Source: Pseudomonadota bacterium
GTDB lineage: Bacteria; Pseudomonadota; Alphaproteobacteria; Azospirillales; Azospirillaceae
Length of the DNA: 17,704 nucleotides
Direction: 5' to 3'
NCBI GenBank assembly: GCA_023416455.1
Contig: JAEZHQ010000347.1
Location: 1 to 17,704, forward strand
Below are positions 13,853 to 17,704 of the stretch, in pieces (positions within the stretch are counted from its first letter, which is position 1; each line of letters begins with the position of its first letter). The notes under the pieces are model-generated. The model did not search any database, was not told where the DNA came from, and saw only the letters and a program-made list of their open reading frames with translations. The position numbers were made by a program, and so were the translations under genes.

Positions 13853-13899
13853 TGGCGCCATTCTGGCGCCATCATATCGGTCTGATATGAAAGCGGCAA
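13853..13899 (-). promoter_or_regulatory. toxin-antitoxin promoter with paired operators
   Basis: On the minus strand TTGCCG (13899-13894) and TATGAT (13876-13871) are separated by 17 bp. The 7-bp inverted repeat TCATATC/GATATGA (13872-13878 and 13884-13890) fills the spacer and covers the -10. Two copies of the palindrome TGGCGCCA (13853-13860 and 13864-13871) are spaced 11 bp apart, about one helical turn, over the probable start of transcription. This is the layout expected for cooperative binding by a ribbon-helix-helix repressor. Confidence 0.75.
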
Positions 13900-13959
13900 G
13901 TCGGAGGGCGATGAAGCAGGGCAGCGAGTCCAGGGTAAGGGATCGCGGGAAACCACAGG

Positions 13960-14460
13960 TGCAAGCCCGCCAGAAGGAGCATTCCTCCAGCCTTGTCGTG
14001 AAGTTCGGCCGGATGAACCCGCAACTTCAGTATGTCACATTCCGTGTCGACCAGATTTTGCCGTTTCCGTCCGCTGATCTTCTTGCCGCCATCGTAGCCA
14101 CGCGGGCCGCCGGACTCGGTCGTCTTCACGGATTGACGGTCAATGGTGGCCGCCGTTGGTTGGGCCTTGCGGCCACGCCGGGTTCGATACTGCTCGCGCA
14201 GCGCCGCGTTGACCTGTTCCCGCTTCCCGCTTCCCGCTTTTGCGCCAGCGGCGGAAGCGATCGTACCGGTCGGTCCAGGGTGGCAGATCGTGGGGCATCA
14301 TGCGCCAAGCGATGCCGCCACGCAGCACAAACAAGCATCCGTCAATGATGCGCGTCAGGTCGTGTTTGCGCGGCGCATCCGCGATGCCCGCTTTTCGTGA
14401 AAAGGGTTGAAACGACAGCCACTCATCATCGGTAAAATCTGCTGGATATCGATCCGGCAT
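13960..14460 (-). pseudogene. IS5-family transposase remnant, frameshifted and 3'-truncated
   Basis: From ATG 14460 the frame reads YPADFTDDEWLSFQPFSRKA, then LTRIIDGCLFVLRGGIAWRM and LPPWTDRYDRFRRWRKSGK, the N-terminal part of IS5-family (IS1031/IS427-like) transposases. It then shifts; the continuation REQVNAALREQYRTRRGRKA and SVKTTESGGPRGYDGGKKIS lies in the next frame, with the catalytic-region KISGRKRQNLVDTE. Similarity fades at LLLAGL near 13964, and the rest of the catalytic core is missing. The shift is explained by one extra TTCCCGC unit (see the repeat entry). No matching terminal inverted repeat was found on the toxin-antitoxin side, so the element is a fixed relic. Confidence 0.88.
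14217..14237. repeat. three tandem TTCCCGC units causing the transposase frameshift
   Basis: TTCCCGC occurs three times in a row. Deleting one 7-bp unit brings the two halves of the transposase into one frame (KSGKREQVNAALREQ), whereas deleting two does not. The frameshift is therefore probably a slippage duplication. Confidence 0.85.
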
Positions 14461-14547
14461 TGACGCTGTATTTTTCTATTTTTCTTCTCAACAGGCTTTG
14501 AGAGGTCTTGCTGTTTCGGATTTTGGGAAACACGAAACTGTCTCGCC

Positions 14548-14572
14548 TATGCGTGCTGCATTCTCACGCATA
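14548..14572. repeat. 8-bp perfect inverted repeat downstream of tRNA-Gln
   Basis: TATGCGTG (14548-14555) and CACGCATA (14565-14572) form a stem with a 9-nt loop, extendable by GC/GC after one mismatch. It lies in the AT-rich 170 bp between the transposase relic and the tRNA gene. It could be an operator or integrase arm-type site, or a second tRNA terminator hairpin. Confidence 0.4.
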
Positions 14573-14594
14573 AGCGCCATTTCTCATCTAAAGA

Positions 14595-14620
14595 GAAAAT
14601 CGACAATACGGCGGATTTTC
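14595..14620 (-). terminator. possible tRNA-Gln transcript terminator
   Basis: On the minus strand GAAAATC and GATTTTC (14614-14620 and 14595-14601) form a 7-bp AT-rich stem followed by TCTTT, 14 bases beyond the tRNA 3' end. The stem is weak and the T-run interrupted. Confidence 0.4.
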
Positions 14621-14633
14621 TTGCTGGGAAAGT

Positions 14634-14708
14634 TGGCTGGGGCGCCAGGATTCGAACCTGGGAATGGCGGTACCAAAAACCGCTGCCTTACCGCTTGGCG
14701 ACGCCCCA
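14634..14708 (-). tRNA. tRNA-Gln (anticodon TTG), CCA encoded
   Basis: The minus strand folds as a complete 75-nt tRNA. The acceptor pairs TGGGGCG with CGCCCCA; the D-arm contains AAGCGGTAAGGC. The anticodon stem GCGGT/ACCGC encloses the loop TTTTGGT, giving anticodon TTG (reads CAA, Gln). The T-arm has the GGTTCGAATCC core, and discriminator G plus CCA end the gene. Its 3' 19 nt are duplicated at 13030-13048, so it has probably served as an integration site. Confidence 0.95.
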
Positions 14709-14747
14709 ACCGATCGACCGGCGATGCAAAAGGCCGGAAGGGGCGGG

Positions 14748-14776
14748 ACCATAATCGGAAACCCGGCCGTCTGCAA
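14748..14776 (-). promoter_or_regulatory. tRNA-Gln promoter
   Basis: On the minus strand TTGCAG (14776-14771) and TATGGT (14753-14748) are 17 bp apart, about 40 bp upstream of the tRNA 5' end. A GC-rich CCCGCCCC tract follows the -10, as is common for stable-RNA discriminators. It lies just past the stop of the membrane-protein gene at 14805. Confidence 0.65.
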
Positions 14777-14804
14777 CAGCCTTGTGCGCATCGCTTCCAG
14801 CGCC

Positions 14805-16916
14805 TTACCGCCCCTCGCGCCGCCAGGCCAGAAGGAGGGCGCCCAGCGCCAGGGCGAGGACGGCGGCGACCGGCAGCAGCGGCACTTCCGACACCCCCGT
14901 CACCACGAAGTCGCCGTTGGCGCGCAGGCCGATCCAGCCGTCGCCGTTGTGGGCGCGGTCGGGGCGGGTGCGGCGGACGTCGGGGCCGCCGCGGGCCTTG
15001 CCCTCCTCGTCGGCGATCCAGTGGACGCCGCCGCCGGTCGCCTCGGCGACCGGGGCGAGCCGGTCGCCGGTGGAGCGCACGTCGGCCAGCTCGGGCGGGT
15101 TGACCGCGCCGACCACGGCCAGCGCCGTGCGGTCGCCGTCGGTGATCCGGTAGATGCCCGGCTCGGCGGCGATCACGGTGGCGGCGGCGCGGCCGGGCTG
15201 GTCCTCCGCCATCTCCAGCGTGCGGGTCTCGTCCGACGGCGTGGTCAGGGTCACCGCGCGCGGGTCGGGCTCCAGCGAGCGGCGTTCCACCGTGATGCGG
15301 TTGCCGTCGACACGGGCGCGCAGGTCGTTCTCCTCCAGCTCCGGTTCCTTCATCAGCCAGTGGGCGAGGCGGCGCAGCAGCTCGGCCTGCGGGCCGCCGC
15401 CCTCGTAGCCACGGTTCCACAGCCAGATCTGGTCGGAGGCGAGCTGCGCCACCCGCCCCTTGCCCACGCGGTCGAGGATCAGCAGGGGCCGGCGGTCGGC
15501 CCCGTCCATGACCACCGAGCCGCTGGACGGCGTCACCTCCACCTGGTGGAACCAGCGGCCCCAGGCCGGCTCACCGTCGGGCCGGTCGCCGGGCAGGCCG
15601 GCGGTCACCGGGTGGCGGCGGCCCAGCTCGGTCACCGTCGGCCGGAAGGGGCGGTCGATGGTCTGCCCGGTCGGCTCGGCGGGGAGCACCTGGCCGAGCG
15701 GCGTGCGGAACAGCGACAGCGGCGTGGCGTAGCCCTGGCCGGAGGTCTCCAGCAGCGCGCCGCCCTTCTGCACATACTCCGCGATGTTCTCCAGATACAT
15801 CTGCGGCAGCACGCCGCGCCGCCGGTAGCGGTCGAAGATGATCAGGTCGAACTCGTCCAGCTTGATCTCGAACAGCTCGCGGATGGGGAAGGCGATCAGC
15901 GACAGCTCGCGGATCGGCGTGCCGTCCTGCTTCTCCGGCGGGCGCAGGATGGTGAAATGGACGAGGTCGACCGACGGGTCGGCCTTCAGCAGGTTGCGCC
16001 AGGTCCGCTCGCCGGCGTGCGGTTCGCCCGACACCAGCAGGACGCGCAGCCGGTCGCGCACGCCGTTCACCACCACCGCCGCCCGGTTGTTGGCGAGCGT
16101 CAGCTCCTGGGGCGCCGCCTCGACCTCCAGCTCCAGCACGTTCTGGCCGCCGTGCCCCACCGCGAAGTCCATGCGCACGTCGCGCCCCACCGGCACGCGG
16201 ATGGTGCGCGCGGGGCCGCCGTCCTGGCGCAGCGTGACCGCCGCGTCCGCCGACTGTCGGCCGGGCATGTCGTCGACCCGGATGGTCAGCTCCACCGGCT
16301 TGCCGACCAGCCCGTAGGTCGGCGCCTGCACGATGGCCAGACGCCGGTCGCCCTCGTCCCGGTTGCCGGTCAGCAGCGTGTGCAGCGGGCCGGCCTCGGC
16401 CAGCCGGGCGAGGTTCTCCGGCACGTCGTGGACCTGCCCGTCGGTGATCAGCACCGCCCCCGCCATGCGCCGGCGCGGCACGTCGGCCATGGCGCGGTTC
16501 AGCGCGTCGAACAGGCGCGTCTCGTTGATGGCGCCGCCGCCCGCGGCGCCGTCGCCGGCGCGCACCACCCGGACCTCCAGGTCGTCGAAGCGCTTCAGCC
16601 GGTCGCCCAGGTCGGCCAGCGCGCGCTCGGCCCGCGCCTTGCGGTCGCCGATGTTCTGGCTGGGCGAGTCGTCCACCACCACCACCGCCACGTCCTTGAT
16701 CGGCTCGCGCTTCTCGTGGACCAGCGACGGGTTGACCAGGGCCACCGCCAGGACCAGCACGGCCAGCGCGCGCAGCCAGGCGCCGCGGGCGCGGCGCAGC
16801 AGGGCCAGCAGCAGGACGGCCAGCGCCACGGCGAACAGCGGCGCCAGCACCGCCCAGGGCAGCAGCGGCGCCAGCGCCACGGAGGTGCCGTCAAGCAACG
16901 ATCCGGTGACGGTCAT
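14805..16916 (-). CDS. VWA-like inner-membrane protein (glutamine-amidotransferase-like fold)
   Basis: A 703-residue membrane protein. Two N-terminal transmembrane helices (about 18-40 and 48-64) precede a von Willebrand A-like domain with the metal-site motif VVVVDDSPS (DDSPS at 82-86) and later AGAVLITDGQVHDVP. A central class I glutamine-amidotransferase-like region follows (RLRVLLVSGEPHAGERTWRN; FDLIIFDRYRRRGVLP; GGALLETSGQGYATP). One C-terminal helix ends the protein (VAAVLALALGALLLAWRREG). The large loop is probably periplasmic. The ATG at 16916 overlaps the stop of the DUF4159 gene (ATGA), so they are coupled. In alphaproteobacteria this pair typically follows MoxR ATPase and DUF58 genes; the complex is thought to act in cell-envelope or protein quality control, but its function is not settled. 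Confidence 0.88.
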   Translation of the reverse strand: MTVTGSLLDGTSVALAPLLPWAVLAPLFAVALAVLLLALLRRARGAWLRALAVLVLAVALVNPSLVHEKREPIKDVAVVVVDDSPSQNIGDRKARAERALADLGDRLKRFDDLEVRVVRAGDGAAGGGAINETRLFDALNRAMADVPRRRMAGAVLITDGQVHDVPENLARLAEAGPLHTLLTGNRDEGDRRLAIVQAPTYGLVGKPVELTIRVDDMPGRQSADAAVTLRQDGGPARTIRVPVGRDVRMDFAVGHGGQNVLELEVEAAPQELTLANNRAAVVVNGVRDRLRVLLVSGEPHAGERTWRNLLKADPSVDLVHFTILRPPEKQDGTPIRELSLIAFPIRELFEIKLDEFDLIIFDRYRRRGVLPQMYLENIAEYVQKGGALLETSGQGYATPLSLFRTPLGQVLPAEPTGQTIDRPFRPTVTELGRRHPVTAGLPGDRPDGEPAWGRWFHQVEVTPSSGSVVMDGADRRPLLILDRVGKGRVAQLASDQIWLWNRGYEGGGPQAELLRRLAHWLMKEPELEENDLRARVDGNRITVERRSLEPDPRAVTLTTPSDETRTLEMAEDQPGRAAATVIAAEPGIYRITDGDRTALAVVGAVNPPELADVRSTGDRLAPVAEATGGGVHWIADEEGKARGGPDVRRTRPDRAHNGDGWIGLRANGDFVVTGVSEVPLLPVAAVLALALGALLLAWRREGR

Positions 16917-17704
16917 TGGCCGAGCCTTTCCAGGATCGCGGGAACATGCACCTGGTCGGCCTTGTAGTTGCCGGTCAGGGCGTACATGACCAGGTTGACG
17001 CCGAAGCGGAAGGCCATCTCGCGCTGCCGCTCGCCGCCGGGCACCACGGCGTAGAGGGGCTGGCCGTTGCGGTTCACCGCCCAGGCGGCGGCCCAGTCGT
17101 TGCCGCCGATGACCACCGGCGACACGCCGTCGTTGGTCCGGCCCTCGCGGGCCTCGACCCACAGCTCCCCGCCGTTGTAGCGGCCGGGGAAGTCGTTCAG
17201 CAGGTAGAAGGATTTGGTGAGGACGTGGTCGGGCGGCACCGGGGCCAGCGGCGGCACGTCCAGCCCCTCCACCAGCGCCTGGAGCGGGCGCCCGCCGCCG
17301 GACAGGCCGGCCGACTGGTCGCGGGTGTCGAACAGGATGGTGCCGCCGTTGCGCATGTACTCGTTGACCCGCCGCCGCGCTTGGTCGCTGAGCCCGCCCT
17401 GCGCCGACGACACCGGCCAGTAGAGCAGGGGGAAGAAGGCCAGCTCGTCGCGCTCCAGGTCGACGCCCACCGCCCCCGTCGCCTCCACCGCGGTGCGCCG
17501 GTTCAGCACCTCCACCAGCCCCTCCAGCCCGGCGCGCGAGGTCTCGTCCACCGCCCCGTCGCCGGTCCGCACATAGGCGAGGTAGGTCTCGGCCGTGACC
17601 AGCGTGGCCTGGGCGTCGTCGGCGCGGGCCGGCCCCGCCGCCGCCCCGTCATCCTTCTGCCACGGTGCCGGAGCAAATGCCTTCCCATCCGATGCCGCTC
17701 TTTC
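16913..17704 (-). CDS. DUF4159 domain protein, C-terminal part (5' end outside the window)
   Basis: The frame stays open to the window edge (44 further codons beyond the GTG at 17572, reading ...LVTAETYLAYVRTGDG), so the gene is partial. The visible 263 residues are a DUF4159 domain: FFPLLYWPVSSAQGGLSDQA, RVNEYMRNGGTILFDTRDQS, LTKSFYLLNDFPGRYNGGEL and FRFGVNLVMYALTGNYKADQ. Full-length relatives start with a BatA-like two-helix membrane anchor and a VWA domain, which would lie off the right edge. An internal start at 17572 is not used here because the upstream sequence continues the homology. It is coupled to the VWA membrane protein by a 4-bp overlap. Confidence 0.9.
   Translation of the reverse strand, partial: ERAASDGKAFAPAPWQKDDGAAAGPARADDAQATLVTAETYLAYVRTGDGAVDETSRAGLEGLVEVLNRRTAVEATGAVGVDLERDELAFFPLLYWPVSSAQGGLSDQARRRVNEYMRNGGTILFDTRDQSAGLSGGGRPLQALVEGLDVPPLAPVPPDHVLTKSFYLLNDFPGRYNGGELWVEAREGRTNDGVSPVVIGGNDWAAAWAVNRNGQPLYAVVPGGERQREMAFRFGVNLVMYALTGNYKADQVHVPAILERLGQ

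Noticed and set aside
13815..14348. Rightward open frame opposite the transposase remnant and toxin-antitoxin promoter
   Set aside because: It is antisense to recognisable transposase sequence and starts inside the antitoxin gene, with no family resemblance of its own.
14664..16967. Long rightward open frame starting in the tRNA and covering the VWA gene
   Set aside because: It starts inside the tRNA-Gln gene and is antisense to a gene with transmembrane segments and a VWA motif, so it is a shadow.
16917..17162. N-terminal extension of the VWA membrane protein
   Set aside because: The extra 82 codons are an arginine/glycine-rich shadow of the DUF4159 gene; ATG 16916 gives the classical ATGA overlap and starts right before the first membrane helix.
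1..17704. CRISPR array or large tandem repeat
   Set aside because: No regularly spaced direct repeats with unique spacers were seen. Apparent repetition is confined to GC-biased codons, the RTX nonapeptides and the 7-bp triplet in the transposase relic.

Overview
The window is GC-rich, with the codon use and gene families of an alphaproteobacterium. The 3' end of a 5S rRNA, a tRNA-Gln, a probable alpha-r14/MmgR-type sRNA and the DUF4159 / VWA-membrane-protein pair all suit a Rhodospirillales member such as Azospirillum. That assignment is inference from style, not from a search.

Layout. (1) 1-200: tail of an rRNA operon (5S 3' end) and a 14-bp terminator-like stem. (2) 415-801 (-): a small XRE-type regulator with inverted repeats upstream. 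(3) 1197-8884: a catabolic locus built around a divergent promoter region at 3848-4044. Leftward it encodes an acyl-CoA dehydrogenase and an acyl-CoA ligase (ATGA overlap). Rightward it encodes a phytanoyl-CoA-type 2-oxoglutarate dioxygenase, a zinc alcohol dehydrogenase, a crotonase-family protein (start/stop overlaps), a branched-chain-amino-acid-type periplasmic binding protein and a GntR/FCD regulator. Together these could capture, activate, desaturate, hydrate or hydroxylate, and oxidise an unidentified carboxylic acid. (4) 8907-11105 (-): a c-type cytochrome and a Bcr/CflA-like MFS exporter. (5) 11277-11353 (+): a probable small RNA with an exposed CCUCCC motif and a strong terminator. 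(6) 11397-12392 (-): a secreted RTX/DUF4214 protein with a TTG start.

(7) 12393-14708 is an accessory patch next to tRNA-Gln(TTG). The last 19 nt of the tRNA (14634-14652) are repeated at 13030-13048 with one mismatch. Between the copies lie a RHH-antitoxin/PIN-toxin pair with a clear operator-promoter, an IS5-family transposase remnant frameshifted by an extra 7-bp repeat unit, and a truncated small ORF. This looks like a relic of a tRNA-integrated element. (8) 14805-17704 (-): two overlapping genes for membrane/VWA proteins (the upstream one DUF4159, cut by the window edge), typical of MoxR-DUF58-VWA clusters.

The least conventional signals are the tRNA-Gln micro-island, the catabolic locus with divergent active-site residues in its crotonase and acyl-CoA dehydrogenase, and the candidate sRNA.
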